Assembly: GCA_016708105.1 (NCBI GenBank)
Contig: JADJGJ010000001.1
Coordinates: 682,001 to 746,000 of the forward strand
Length of the DNA: 64,000 nt
From: Crocinitomicaceae bacterium
GTDB taxonomy: Bacteria; Bacteroidota; Bacteroidia; Flavobacteriales_D; Crocinitomicaceae
Direction: 5' to 3'
Below, one piece after another: positions 27,796-36,406 of this stretch. Positions within the stretch are counted from its first letter, which is position 1. Every line of letters starts with the position of its first letter. The notes under the pieces are model-generated. The model had not been told where the DNA came from. It made no database searches and worked only from the letters and a program-made list of their open reading frames with translations. Made by a program: the position numbers and the translations under genes.

Positions 27796-28233
27796 TTACC
27801 CGGTAATTTTCAAAGCCGTTTCAGGTTGAAAATAGTTGATCATGTTTTTTGATTGAATTTTCACGTGATTAACCCAGTGCAATGCCTCAGTGATATTGTC
27901 AAATACCCGATATGGAACAGAAGGTTTGTATAGAAAGAGGTAATTTTTTGCCAAGGTTTTAGCTGCGAAAGATTTAGCCACAATCACAATGGCTGCCCCT
28001 TGGCTGAATCGCTCAGCACGGCGACATATTTTCCAAAAACGATATTCAGTATCCATCAAATCATGCGCAGTGATCACAAATGCTTTAATTTTTTGATGAC
28101 GGTTGAAGCAAAATAATTTTTTCAGATGTCTCATGAAATTGGTGTTCAATAAACCGCGTTCAAGAAATTCAATGTGAACAATATCATCTTCAATAAAACT
28201 TATGGTGGCGTTATTTTCTGTAAGGTAAAGCAT
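27796..28233 (-). CDS. STAS/SpoIIAA-like hypothetical protein
   Basis: A 145-residue soluble protein. The pattern ISFIEDDIVHIEFLERG, helix, IKAFVITAHDLMDTEY, helix, GAAIVIVAKSFAAKTLAKNYL, then VFDNITEALHWVN resembles the small STAS-like family common in Bacteroidota, in which a short beta-alpha fold follows a strand dealing with the membrane or a partner. No catalytic motif. It lies between the giant kinase and a secreted T9SS protein in the same orientation, with about 300 and 60 bases of spacing, so an operon is not certain. A signalling partner role is only a guess. Confidence 0.6.
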   Translation of the reverse strand: MLYLTENNATISFIEDDIVHIEFLERGLLNTNFMRHLKKLFCFNRHQKIKAFVITAHDLMDTEYRFWKICRRAERFSQGAAIVIVAKSFAAKTLAKNYLFLYKPSVPYRVFDNITEALHWVNHVKIQSKNMINYFQPETALKITG

Positions 28234-28290
28234 AGTGCGTATTTTGAATGGGATTAGATAATTTATTTATCACGCTGAAATTGGCATGAG

Positions 28291-30171
28291 TTATTGGATG
28301 ATTTTTTGGGTGATTTTTTCATTTTCTGTTTCAACCACTACCAAATTTACGCCATGCGTTTCAGGCAATTGTACGGTATTTACACCAGGTGATAAGGTAT
28401 AGTTGTATTTCAATACAGTCACATGACCACTCATGTCATACACGTAAACTTGTACTACCTGATCAGCTTGTAATTTATTATTCAGTTGAACAACTGAACC
28501 GCTTTGTGTAATAGTAACAGAGGCAGGCGCTGAATAATCAGGACTTGTTGAAAGTTGATTGTTGCTCAGCGAAAGTGTGAACCTATCGGACATCCCTGCC
28601 TCTGACCCAAAATGATAATCTTGTTCTTTTAAATTAATGGTTTCTCCAGTTAACCAGTCGGTCAACAGAATGGTATTGTAATCAACATACGTGGCAAAAT
28701 CTTTTATTGAGATAGTGTACTCACCGGCACCGGTGAAGTTTGTGTATAAATCAAAACTGATTTCTGAACCGTTAGCTTCAAAATAATTTTTACGCATGAT
28801 GTTGTCTCCGTCAGCAATTCCAATGGATGATGCTTTTTCTTTTCCGGTAGACAAGTGCAGGATATCCATGTTTTGATCAAATCCGCTGGTTGAACCGGTT
28901 TTTGAAGCTAATGACATCGTGCAGTAATGACCAGTTTGATTATTGGTAAGTTGTACTAAAAACCCATGTTGTTCTGGTTGATCAGTTTTCAGAAACATGC
29001 CACCTTCAACTTTAGCGGTATCAGTTATCAATAAAGTGCCAGGGCCGCTCACAAAAAATCCTTGTCCGGTTGCAATAATACCATTGGCTAATTCAGGACA
29101 GCTTGATGTATTGGTTGTTCCATCATACCATTCATAACTTCCACTTTCAGTTGAATACACGTAGAAATAATTGCTTACTCCGGTGCGTACTAATTTATTA
29201 AAATCAATGGAAGATACAAAAGGATTTCCTTTGGTATCCCAACCTGCTGAAACAATCAGTTCTTGCTCAATATTATCATTTAAAAAACCGGTCATACTTA
29301 TGGTGGCTCCGTTAAAATTTGCAGAATCAGAACCAAGCAATACATCAAATCCAAGACCCGTTGAAATGGTATCATTCACATCAGTTACCGGCATCTCATT
29401 TCCGTTTTCATGGAAGCACATGGTGTTTGAACAAGTTTCTAACCAAGGTGCGCAACCATCAGGCAAAGTTGAACCGTAAATTCCAACTGTTTCATCCCAC
29501 ATACTCACGGTAGCATCTTTCACAGAGGCTGATAAGTTGCGAATTCCGGTAGCGCCTGCAGGAATATTGCGTTCAACTGTAAATTCTCCATCAAACCAAA
29601 ACGACACGCCAACTTTGTTAATGCGTGCCGAATTTGTTTCAGAATAAGATGAGAAAATAAATTGGTTAGTTGTAGTGTTGTCAAGAATGAGTCCACCGTT
29701 GATTGGATACAAGGTACCGTTCAAACGATATGTTGCACCATAAAATGTCACGGCATAATTTTCATTGTTGATGGTAAGATCTAAGAGGTTGAGTGTATTT
29801 CCTCCGGCGTCAACATATTGTTCAGTCACACCATCAATAAACAGATGTCCGGCTGAGGCATTGAGAGTACCAATGATATCTGCATTTCCTTTCAGGTGTA
29901 ATTCTTGTCCGGCTTGAATTGTCAGTTCACTGTTTGGATCAATCTCCAAATTGTTGACATACGACGCTTCAGTAATTTGCACAAAGTTGAATTGATTAAT
30001 GTGTACATCATCATTAGAAGTTGGTACACAATTGCAATCCCAAACCAGTGGGTTATTCCATGCGCCTGAACTTATTGATTCAATATAGAGTTGCGCGTTT
30101 AACCAGCTTGACCCTGCAAATAACAAGGCCACCGCTAAAACTGATTTTAATATTGTAATATTTGTTTTCAT
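28291..30171 (-). CDS. T9SS-secreted surface protein
   Basis: A 626-residue protein. Signal peptide at residues 1-26 (SVLAVALLFAGSSWLNAQ). The next part (SSGAWNNPLVWDCNCVPTSNDDVHI, then LEIDPNSELTIQAGQELHLKG) is the G8-like parallel-beta repeat module often seen in Bacteroidota surface proteins. The middle is beta-rich. The C-terminal ~75 residues (VQVYVYDMSGHVTVL, SPGVNTVQLP, NLVVVETENEKITQKII) have the strand pattern of a T9SS sorting domain although the usual YPNP entry is lacking. Probably a cell-surface or extracellular protein of unknown ligand. Single gene. Confidence 0.8.
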   Translation of the reverse strand: MKTNITILKSVLAVALLFAGSSWLNAQLYIESISSGAWNNPLVWDCNCVPTSNDDVHINQFNFVQITEASYVNNLEIDPNSELTIQAGQELHLKGNADIIGTLNASAGHLFIDGVTEQYVDAGGNTLNLLDLTINNENYAVTFYGATYRLNGTLYPINGGLILDNTTTNQFIFSSYSETNSARINKVGVSFWFDGEFTVERNIPAGATGIRNLSASVKDATVSMWDETVGIYGSTLPDGCAPWLETCSNTMCFHENGNEMPVTDVNDTISTGLGFDVLLGSDSANFNGATISMTGFLNDNIEQELIVSAGWDTKGNPFVSSIDFNKLVRTGVSNYFYVYSTESGSYEWYDGTTNTSSCPELANGIIATGQGFFVSGPGTLLITDTAKVEGGMFLKTDQPEQHGFLVQLTNNQTGHYCTMSLASKTGSTSGFDQNMDILHLSTGKEKASSIGIADGDNIMRKNYFEANGSEISFDLYTNFTGAGEYTISIKDFATYVDYNTILLTDWLTGETINLKEQDYHFGSEAGMSDRFTLSLSNNQLSTSPDYSAPASVTITQSGSVVQLNNKLQADQVVQVYVYDMSGHVTVLKYNYTLSPGVNTVQLPETHGVNLVVVETENEKITQKIIQ

Positions 30172-30532
30172 AATGCAGATTTTTTTGTTTTATGTACAAT
30201 CCTTTTTTCCTGATTGCCTGACCCAAAGGTTGGGTATTATTGTCTGCTGCTGAAATGAAAACTTCCCATCGGCTTATAACCAAAAAGTGGTATTTACTTA
30301 TAGATTGATTTGCGCTAAACCTTTTATTCACGAACTATTCCGGAAGTCAACAAATTGAATTTACAACACGAATGTTTTTTCCGTAAGTTGTGTTTTAATA
30401 CGTTTGGTTTACCCAACGTAGGCAGAATTGACCATGGAGATGTGAATGAATGATTTCTTATACCTTTCCCGCTGTATTCGCTTGTTTTGCCGCCAACCAA
30501 AAGACATATACATATATACCATTTAGTAATAA

Positions 30533-31709
30533 TACCATTAGCTATTATAGAATAGTCTGATATTAACAAGTAAATTGTCAATATCTTTTCTTGAACTATA
30601 TTAGACTAATGTATATATGCTATATATTTGAGGTATGGCAAATGCACTCTCTATTACGGTGAAAGAATCGCTTAAGGACTTAAGAAGTCTCTTAAAAAAA
30701 TCTGCAGACCACCACGGTCCGAAAATAAAAATGCTTATTGAGATCAAGCGTTCTGATCGAGCATTAGGCAAGAATGAATTAGCGGAACTGATAGGTGTAA
30801 ATCACAACAGTATTCAGACATGGCGGACTAAATATCAAAAGGGCGGTATATCCGAATTATTAAAGGATGGTAGAATTGGATTTAAGCCCTCCATAATAAG
30901 TAAGTCTGTGCATAAGAAAATTAAATTGAAGCTTTGTTCAGAGGATGCCGCATTTTCAAGCTACAAACAATTACATGCGTGGGTGGAAAATAATTTTATT
31001 AAAGGAGTTAATTACAACAGCTTGCGTCATTATGTTAAAAGGCACTTTGGCGCATCGTTAAAAGTACCCCGCAAGAGTCATATTAAAAGGATAAAGAAGC
31101 GGTTGCTACTTTTAAAAAAACTTCAAACGAATCTGTAAAGACAAAGTAAAACCACTATTGGGATGCTATAAAAGCATTAATATTTATTGCTAGGATGAGA
31201 GTCGATTTGGACTACTCACAAGAACAGGGCGGGTTCTAACAGCAAAGGGGGTAAAACCCGTTTGTACTTATCAACACAAATTCGAAAACACATACCTATA
31301 TGGAGCATTCTCACCAATAAATGGAGATAGCTTTTTGTTGGAACTGCCTTATTGTAATACAGATTGCTTTCAATATTTTATTCAAGAATTATCAAAGCAG
31401 AATCCAAAAGAACTTAAACTAATCGTGCTTGACAACGGAGCCTTCCATAAGGCAAAGAAACTAATCATACCCGAGAATATCATTTTAATTTTTCTGCCGC
31501 CTTATAGTCCAGAACTAAACCCCGCCGAGAAAATTTGGTGGCAACTCAAACAAGAGTTCGTTTGCAAATCCTTTAATACCATCGATCAATTGGGCAAACA
31601 CTTAGCCAAGGTTGTGAGGAGAATAATTACAACAAAAACAGTAAAGAAAATTTGTTCCTTCAAATATTTATTATGCTCTTTTTAGACTAAATTATATTGG
31701 CTAATGGTA
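30533..31709 (+). mobile_element. IS630-like insertion sequence, degenerate (1177 bp)
   Basis: Ends taccattagc (left) and gctaatggta (right) are inverted repeats. The flanking taa at 30530-30532 and 31710-31712 contains the TA dinucleotide that IS630/Tc1-type elements target. The single transposase gene is broken (see 30635-31685). The insertion splits a membrane-protein gene on the opposite strand. Confidence 0.85.
30635..31685 (+). pseudogene. IS630-family transposase, broken
   Basis: The N-terminal frame (30635-31138, 167 codons) carries a helix-turn-helix (KNELAELIGVNHNSIQTWRTKY and LHAWVEN...YNSLRHYVKR). The DDE part follows in another frame from about 31193: DESRFGLLTRTGRVL (first Asp), LIVLDNGAFHK (second Asp), PPYSPELNPAEKIWW (Glu). 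Between them a TAA at about 31147 and the loss of one base before the first Asp codon (cta-ggatgag) separate the two halves. All catalytic residues are still present, so inactivation looks recent, but the protein cannot be made in one piece without frameshifting. Confidence 0.85.
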
Positions 31710-32317
31710 TAAATTCAATATAGAATGGATATAAGGGAAAGTGTAATGCCAGCCATCAATATCACGAATAGTAAACATAAAAAATGTCCCTGAAAAATAA
31801 AACAACCAGCCGCTAAATAACCAAAAGTATGGGTATGAGGTTAATTTAATAGATTCATCTAATTGAAATATCTGCAGAAAAAAGTAAAGTGAAAGCGCCA
31901 GCATGGCCAAACCTGCCAAACCGCGTGTAAAAAAATTCACCGTATCTAATCCTTCCAAATAAAATGAATCTAGCGCTGCAAAAGCAAGATAACATATACC
32001 AAAAATCCAAAGTGTTTTAGTGAGCCAGAGTTTCTTATAATATTTTACGCAAATGACCAGAAAAAAAATTAACTCGACCGTGCTAGATATGTGACCCATA
32101 TACAAATTATGAATCTTATTCAGTGCCAAAACCGTTGAAACTGTCTCAAGCAACACAACTGCGATAGTCCAGCCGAGTAACACGTTCAGTACATCGCCAA
32201 TTTTTTTTCGAAAATAAATCCCGGCGACAAAAGGAAATATCGCCGAGAAAGCCGAAAAATACATTAAAAAAATCCCAACCACACTACCTAAATTATTAGC
32301 TATTCAACAAATTGCGG

Positions 32318-32560
32318 CTACTGCACGCAGTCGGACATGGTGTTGAAAAATCCCCCACAATTCCCAAAATATCATTTTCATTTTGGTCAGCTGCGCAGAT
32401 TATACTAGTTGTAATCATAGTTGTTCCAATTTATAGCAAAGTATAATGCCGATGCAATAGCTGTTTAGGACATTTCATGGCCTATTACAGATATGCTTTC
32501 GGTATTACTAATTCTAATTCATTGTTGGTGCGTAGGCCAAAGTAGATGCTAATGAACTCG
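32318..32560 (-). pseudogene. Degraded second copy of the 102-residue protein gene
   Basis: Two blocks match the gene at 33268-33576 almost base for base. Block 32344-32398 (cccccacaattcccaaaata and onward through cagctgcgcagat) equals 33324-33372, and block 32500-32545 (taattctaattcattgttgg and onward) equals 33375-33420. About 95 unrelated bases separate them and the frame is lost. This is the remainder of a tandem duplication of a two-gene unit (102-residue protein plus membrane protein), whose second half is the IS-interrupted gene. Confidence 0.75.
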
Positions 32561-32602
32561 TTCAACCAATTGTTTTTTCTAATCATGAATTTTTTTTCAA
32601 AT

Positions 32603-33262
32603 CTACACTTCATTCTTTTCTATTGCATTCACCTTTTCAAATTGTTTTGCTGCCAACCAAAAAACATATACATATATACCATTTAAAAGGATATTCAAAA
32701 TGGAATGAATGTAAGGGAAAGTGTAACCCCAACCTTCGATATCACGAATAGTGAACATAAAAAACGTGCCTGAATAATAAAACAACCAGCCGCTAAATAA
32801 CCAAAAGTATGGGTAAGAGGTTAATTTAATAGATTCATCTAAATGAAATATCTGTAGAAAAAAGTAAAGTGAAAGCGCCAGCATAGCCAAGCCTGCCACG
32901 CCGCGCGAAAAAAAATTCACCGTGTCTAAGCCTTCCAAATAAAATGAATCTAGCGCTGCAAAAGCAAGATAACATATACCAAAAATCCAAAGTGTTTTGG
33001 TGAGCCAGGTCTTGTTATAATACTTTGTACAAATGATGATGAAGAAAATCAATTCCATACTGCAGTGGATGTGAAAAAGAAATAGGTTGTGAATTCCATT
33101 GAGACTGAGAACTGAGGCAAAAACTTCAAGTACAAAATTGAGCATCAAAAAATAACCCAATAGTCTAAGCCTAAACTCTAAACGTTTAAAAAAAAACAGC
33201 GCGGCACTGAGGGCAATCAGTGCCGAGCCTTGAGAACCACTTATTAGAATGGATTCAGTCAT
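32603..33262 (-). CDS. Polytopic membrane protein, intact paralogue
   Basis: A 219-residue protein with about six hydrophobic helices (GSALIALSAALFFF, LLGYFLMLNFVLEVFASVL, MELIFFIIICTKYY, WIFGICYLAFAAL, GLAMLALSLYFFLQIF, FWLFSGWLFYYSGTFFMF) and a short charged C-terminus. From about residue 85 onward it is nearly identical to the IS-broken gene at 30458-32282, while the first ~60 residues differ. It lies 5 bases downstream of the 102-residue protein gene and is cotranscribed with it. No family name is known to me. Confidence 0.75.
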   Translation of the reverse strand: MTESILISGSQGSALIALSAALFFFKRLEFRLRLLGYFLMLNFVLEVFASVLSLNGIHNLFLFHIHCSMELIFFIIICTKYYNKTWLTKTLWIFGICYLAFAALDSFYLEGLDTVNFFSRGVAGLAMLALSLYFFLQIFHLDESIKLTSYPYFWLFSGWLFYYSGTFFMFTIRDIEGWGYTFPYIHSILNILLNGIYVYVFWLAAKQFEKVNAIEKNEV

Positions 33263-33267
33263 TAAAT

Positions 33268-33576
33268 TCAGCTATTCAGTGAATTTCTTATACCACATCT
33301 TGTTGGACAAGGTACAGACAAATCCCCCACAATTCCCAAAATATCATTTTCATTTTGGTCAGCTGCGCAGATAACTAATTCTAATTCATTGTTGGTGCTT
33401 AGGCCAAAGTAGAAGCGGATGCCTTTTGCGTTGGTTTGTCTTAAAATGTCTTCAAGCAATTCTCTACCAAAAAACCGTGCTTTAATTTGCATGGGATATG
33501 CAGCTCTGAAATTTGCAGTTAAAGCTGCACCTTGTGCAATGGTGATTGGATCACCTTCTGTTCCGTTAAATGCCAT
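33268..33576 (-). CDS. Conserved hypothetical protein (102 aa), first gene of a two-gene unit
   Basis: A small soluble protein, MAFNGTEGDPITIAQGAAL, then FRAAYPMQIKARFFGREL, IRFYFGLSTNNELELVI, a DQNENDIL turn and a Cys-containing tail SVPCPTRCGIRNSLNS. I have seen this pattern (MAFNGTEG start, FFG, DxNENDxL, CPxxC end) in flavobacterial genomes as an uncharacterised family next to small membrane proteins. The membrane gene follows after 5 bases. The upstream divergent region holds the three-palindrome array, so its transcription may be controlled from there. Confidence 0.7.
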   Translation of the reverse strand: MAFNGTEGDPITIAQGAALTANFRAAYPMQIKARFFGRELLEDILRQTNAKGIRFYFGLSTNNELELVICAADQNENDILGIVGDLSVPCPTRCGIRNSLNS

Positions 33577-33735
33577 AATGTTAAATTTTTAAGGTTCATC
33601 ACGAATATAATAGAATATTGCAATCAACATGTCGTATCAACAGGGTTTAACCAATTTTCACGAGCTAATAATCTGATATTCTAACTGATTAGTCAAGTTT
33701 AATTTATTGCTAAGCCGGATTTCAAATTTTAGATA

Positions 33736-33815
33736 TGTCGGAAATCCGACAAAAATATTTTTTTACGTGTCGGTTTTCCGACATTTTCTCTGTTTTTTTT
33801 GTCGGTTTTCCGACA
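33736..33815. promoter_or_regulatory. Three 16-bp palindromes spaced exactly 32 bp
   Basis: tgtcggaaatccgaca at 33736-33751, tgtcggttttccgaca at 33768-33783 and again at 33800-33815. Each is TGTCGG-N4-CCGACA; the flanks between them are unrelated and T-rich. Start-to-start distance is 32 bases in both cases, so the three sites face the same side of the helix (about three turns). They lie in the divergent region between the 33576 (minus) and 33877 (plus) genes, and the last is 45 bases before the TAACTTTG element. Operator array for a dimeric regulator that binds cooperatively (inference). Confidence 0.85.
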
Positions 33816-33859
33816 TAAAATTGCGTAGTTTCCGCCATTTTTCGTATGGTTCAAGTCGG

Positions 33860-33867
33860 TAACTTTG
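33860..33867 (+). promoter_or_regulatory. -7 element (TAACTTTG) for the Cys-rich/LytTR operon
   Basis: Exact TAnnTTTG, ending 9 bases before the ATG at 33877. A leader of only a few bases would result. The palindrome array lies 45-124 bases upstream, a usual position for activator sites. Confidence 0.6.
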
Positions 33868-33876
33868 ACAACAGCA

Positions 33877-34152
33877 ATGAGCGATAAAAAATCAAAATAC
33901 TACGTTAATGTAAAAACTGAAAGCGATGGTTCACATCAAATGCATACCACGTATTGTGCATTCAGACCAAGTGCTGAATCTAATCGCATTGAAGTAGGAA
34001 AATTCTCATCATGCAATGAGGCATTGATAAAAGCTCATGCCATTTTTGATCTTGTTAGAGCATGTCATTTCTGCTGTCACGCATGCAGCGAATTAAATGC
34101 AAAAAACAAATTAACTCAAAATGGAGATTATTTAAACGGAACAAAAAAGTAA
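33877..34152 (+). CDS. Small Cys/His-rich, probably metal-binding protein
   Basis: About 91 residues from the ATG at 33877; an upstream start at 33865 would overlap the promoter element. The pattern KYYVNVKTESDGSHQMHTTYC, then EVGKFSSCNEAL and ACHFCCHACSE resembles a small Bacteroidota family with a nearly invariant H-x5-C...GxFxxC...C-x2-CC-x2-C arrangement (compare the GCYYCCxxCH tail in relatives as I remember them). The clustered Cys suggest a zinc or iron site. No signal peptide. It lies 4 bases before a LytTR gene, so the two form an operon. Function unknown; a redox or metal signal to the regulator is only a hypothesis. Confidence 0.6.
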   Translation: MSDKKSKYYVNVKTESDGSHQMHTTYCAFRPSAESNRIEVGKFSSCNEALIKAHAIFDLVRACHFCCHACSELNAKNKLTQNGDYLNGTKK

Positions 34153-34156
34153 GTGT

Positions 34157-34525
34157 ATGACAGACAACAATAAATTAGTGATCAACACCCCTACCGGTTT
34201 TTTTCTTTTACCTGCACCTACTATTCTTTATTGTAAAGAAGATCACCATACCTGTACCTTTTATGTCACCGGAAATACCGTGGTGCCTTCTGATAAATCA
34301 CTCTCATTTTTTGAAGCAAAATTAGAAGACTGGGATTTCATACGTATCAATAAAACACTCATGGTAAATGTGAGTCATATAAAAAATCTCAAACAAGAAG
34401 ATCAAACCTATCTCATTCTCTCAGATGATACACGCATACCTTTAACTAATAAAGGCCTTGCTCTGGTCTACGATAAAATCTTTCAGTTCAAGCGACCCAA
34501 GACTGAACTCGCTATGGTTGATTAG
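34157..34525 (+). CDS. Stand-alone LytTR DNA-binding protein
   Basis: A 122-residue protein that is essentially one LytTR domain: TPTGFFLLPAPTILYCKED, TFYVTG, WDFIRINKTLMVNVSHIKNL, LILSDDTRIPLTNKG. There is no receiver domain, so activity is probably set by expression level, a partner or the adjacent Cys-rich protein. LytTR domains normally bind pairs of direct repeats rather than perfect palindromes, so it is not certain that it binds the upstream array. Second gene of the operon. Confidence 0.88.
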   Translation: MTDNNKLVINTPTGFFLLPAPTILYCKEDHHTCTFYVTGNTVVPSDKSLSFFEAKLEDWDFIRINKTLMVNVSHIKNLKQEDQTYLILSDDTRIPLTNKGLALVYDKIFQFKRPKTELAMVD

Positions 34526-34533
34526 CGGTTAAT

Positions 34534-34575
34534 TTTCCCATCCCGGTGTCTTTTTGATAAGGCATCGGGGAGTGA
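34534..34575. terminator. Possible bidirectional hairpin between convergent genes
   Basis: cccggtgtc and ggcatcggg pair over 9 positions with two G-T wobbles around a T-rich loop. No clear T run follows on either strand, so it is a weak candidate for ending the LytTR operon or the minus-strand gene. Confidence 0.3.
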
Positions 34576-34592
34576 GGATGAGCACGATTTCT

Positions 34593-35141
34593 TTATCCCA
34601 AAATTTTCATTGATCGCATCATCTCAATACAAGGTTGCAACCACAGCTTATATCCTTTTTTGGGGGTGATGAATTCGCCTGATAAAATCATGCCTTTATA
34701 AATAGTAAAGAAAAAAAAGCGATATTTTTTCTCAGGTGAACGATGCATAATACCTAAGAAGCCAACATCGCGTCCGTCAATCATATCAACTCCATTTGAA
34801 AGTTCTTTCAACTTTAAATCCTGACTTAAAAATTCAGAAAGATAAGCAGCCTTCAAGCCAGTTACGGTTGCATCAGTCATCTCACTTTTCTTCATATAAA
34901 ACGCCAGAGTACTTTCACGCAATGAATCACCATAGGCAACTTTAGGCATGCGCTCAGTGGTAAAATTTGTTTTCATTTCATGATCAAGCAAAGCTGAAAA
35001 ATGAGATGGAATTTTAATTTCAATTTTATCACTCATCAATTTTATAGTCCCTAATTGAATGTCAATTTTTTTAGCCATCACTAAAAAAGAATTGAATAAA
35101 ATGCCTGCAATAAAAAACAAACGAAGAGATAGATGATGCAT
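34593..35141 (-). CDS. Hypothetical exported protein
   Basis: About 182 residues from the ATG at 35141; an in-frame start at 35159 adds six residues. The N-terminus MHHLSLRLFFIAGILFNSFLVMA is a signal peptide. The rest (KIEIKIPSHFSALLDHEM, LAFYMKKSEMTDATVTGLKAAYLSEF, YRFFFFTIYKGMILSGEFI, LQPCIEMMRSMKIL) has the layout of small periplasmic proteins with a two-layer fold similar to DUF1795-like families, but I cannot name it. Single gene; its upstream flank is the dispersed repeat. Confidence 0.65.
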   Translation of the reverse strand: MHHLSLRLFFIAGILFNSFLVMAKKIDIQLGTIKLMSDKIEIKIPSHFSALLDHEMKTNFTTERMPKVAYGDSLRESTLAFYMKKSEMTDATVTGLKAAYLSEFLSQDLKLKELSNGVDMIDGRDVGFLGIMHRSPEKKYRFFFFTIYKGMILSGEFITPKKGYKLWLQPCIEMMRSMKILG

Positions 35142-35169
35142 AAGAAAAGGTTTGGTCAAATATACAAAT

Positions 35170-35284
35170 CTCTCCTCACTCCTCTTTCCTCTCTCCGAAG
35201 GAGAGATGAAGTGACGTTAGTTCGCACTTTTTCTAAACCCTTGTGCTCTGGTCTTCCTCTCCTTGGGAGAGGACTGAGGAGAGG
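35170..35284 (-). repeat. Dispersed intergenic repeat, copy 3 (inverted)
   Basis: Reverse-complement orientation of the repeats at 21980-22241. The core is actttttctaaacccttgtg, preceded by gaagtgacgttagttcgc. Edges are ctctctccgaaggagag and cctctccttgggagagg. It lies between two divergent genes. Confidence 0.7.
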
Positions 35285-35376
35285 AAAAAGCGGTAACATG
35301 ACCACGCACTTCTTTCCTCACGCCTGCGATAAAGCTTTGGGAAAAGTGTGAGCTGTCTGATGTCCTAATTCCTCCC

Positions 35377-35384
35377 TATATTTG
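35377..35384 (+). promoter_or_regulatory. -7 element (TATATTTG) for dapD
   Basis: Matches TAnnTTTG and ends 15 bases before the ATG at 35400. It also rules out the TTG at 35382 as a start, since that codon overlaps the element. Confidence 0.55.
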
Positions 35385-35399
35385 AAAAAAAATCACAGC

Positions 35400-36209
35400 A
35401 TGCAAAGCATCATTGAACAAGCCTGGGAGAATAGGTCACTACTTGAAAATAAAGAAGTGCAACAAGCAATAGAATCAGTCATTGCGCAACTTGACTCGGG
35501 TGCGCTGCGGGTTGCTCAACCTGAACCTGACGGAACATGGAAAGTGAATGAGTGGATAAAAAAAGCAGTCGTACTTTATTTCCCTATTCGCAAAATGGAA
35601 ACTATTGAAGTAGGACCTTTTGAGTTTCATGATAAAATGGCGCTCAAAAAAAACTATAAAGAAAAAGGAGTACGCGTGGTACCACATGCCATTGCTCGTT
35701 ATGGTGCGTATATTTCAAAAGGTGTGATCATGATGCCATCCTATGTGAACATTGGTGCTTACGTTGATGAAGGAACCATGGTTGATACGTGGGCAACGGT
35801 AGGATCTTGTGCACAAATTGGAAAAAATGTTCACCTCAGTGGTGGGGTTGGCATTGGTGGAGTCTTGGAACCTTTGCAAGCTGCTCCGGTAATTATTGAA
35901 GACAATGCTTTTATTGGTTCTCGCTGTATTGTTGTTGAAGGGGTGCGCGTTGGTAAAGAAGCTGTACTTGGTGCTAACGTTGTATTGACCAAATCAACAA
36001 AAATTATTGATGTAACACAAAATGACCCCATTGAATTAAAAGGCTACGTGCCTGAACGAAGTGTCGTTATTCCGGGTTCATACACTAAAAAATTTCCGGC
36101 CGGTGATTATCAAGTACCATGTGCATTAATTATTGGTAAGCGAAAAGCAAGTACTGATTTGAAAACATCACTTAATGATGCCCTCAGAGAAAATGATGTG
36201 GCTGTGTAA
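35400..36209 (+). CDS. dapD: Tetrahydrodipicolinate N-succinyltransferase
   Basis: A 269-residue enzyme transferring succinyl from succinyl-CoA to tetrahydrodipicolinate in the lysine/diaminopimelate pathway. The N-terminal helical part contains VNEWIKKAVVLYFPI. The centre is a left-handed beta-helix of hexapeptide repeats (VIMMPSYVNIGAYVDEG, GTMVDTWATVGSCAQIG, NVHLSGGVGIGGVLEPL, CIVVEGVRVGKEAVLGANVV). The start at 35400 (MQSIIEQAW) is chosen over an upstream TTG because of the promoter position and normal family length. Monocistronic; its 3' flank is the palindrome/tandem repeat region. Confidence 0.95.
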   Translation: MQSIIEQAWENRSLLENKEVQQAIESVIAQLDSGALRVAQPEPDGTWKVNEWIKKAVVLYFPIRKMETIEVGPFEFHDKMALKKNYKEKGVRVVPHAIARYGAYISKGVIMMPSYVNIGAYVDEGTMVDTWATVGSCAQIGKNVHLSGGVGIGGVLEPLQAAPVIIEDNAFIGSRCIVVEGVRVGKEAVLGANVVLTKSTKIIDVTQNDPIELKGYVPERSVVIPGSYTKKFPAGDYQVPCALIIGKRKASTDLKTSLNDALRENDVAV

Positions 36210-36218
36210 AATTTATGT

Positions 36219-36236
36219 TTCGCGATTAAACGCGAA
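36219..36236. repeat. REP-like palindrome A (diverged)
   Basis: ttcgcg-attaaa-cgcgaa, a shortened relative of the 30-bp palindrome at 36449. It lies just after the dapD stop and may act as its transcription end. Confidence 0.65.
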
Positions 36237-36406
36237 GCCACAGGGGTTTGTGGTCCACTAATGATAAAACCAGCCTCCATAATTACTCAATAAATTCAGT
36301 TTTCATTCTGAGCAACTATCAAGAATTCAATTCTCTGATCTATTTTTTTTTATACTCTGAAAGATTAACTTGATCTATTCTTTAAGTTTTATGGTAGATC
36401 CTCAAC

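Larger units (their letters stand above)
30458..32282 (-). pseudogene. Polytopic membrane protein gene split by an IS630-like element
   Basis: The 5' part (32282 to 31710) encodes about 190 residues with five or six hydrophobic helices (WTIAVVLLETVSTVLAL, ELIFFLVICVKYY, GLAMLALSLYFFLQIF, YFWLFSGWLFYFSGTFFMF) and ends in HSILNLYH, where the last residues come from the IS. On the other side of the IS the frame LLNGIYVYVFWLAAKQANT continues to TAA at 30458-30460. Removing the IS and one TAA target copy gives N-L-L-L-N-G-I-Y-V-Y-V-F-W, matching N-I-L-L-N-G-I-Y in the intact paralogue at 32603-33262. Function unknown for both. Confidence 0.88.

Noticed and set aside
30080..30581. Two minus-strand ORFs of 83 and 85 codons upstream of the T9SS protein
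   Set aside because: One overlaps the T9SS signal peptide in another frame; the other runs across the IS630 left end and the true reading frame of the split membrane gene.
33736..33815. Palindromes as terminators
   Set aside because: They lie in a divergent promoter region with regular spacing, and no gene ends there.
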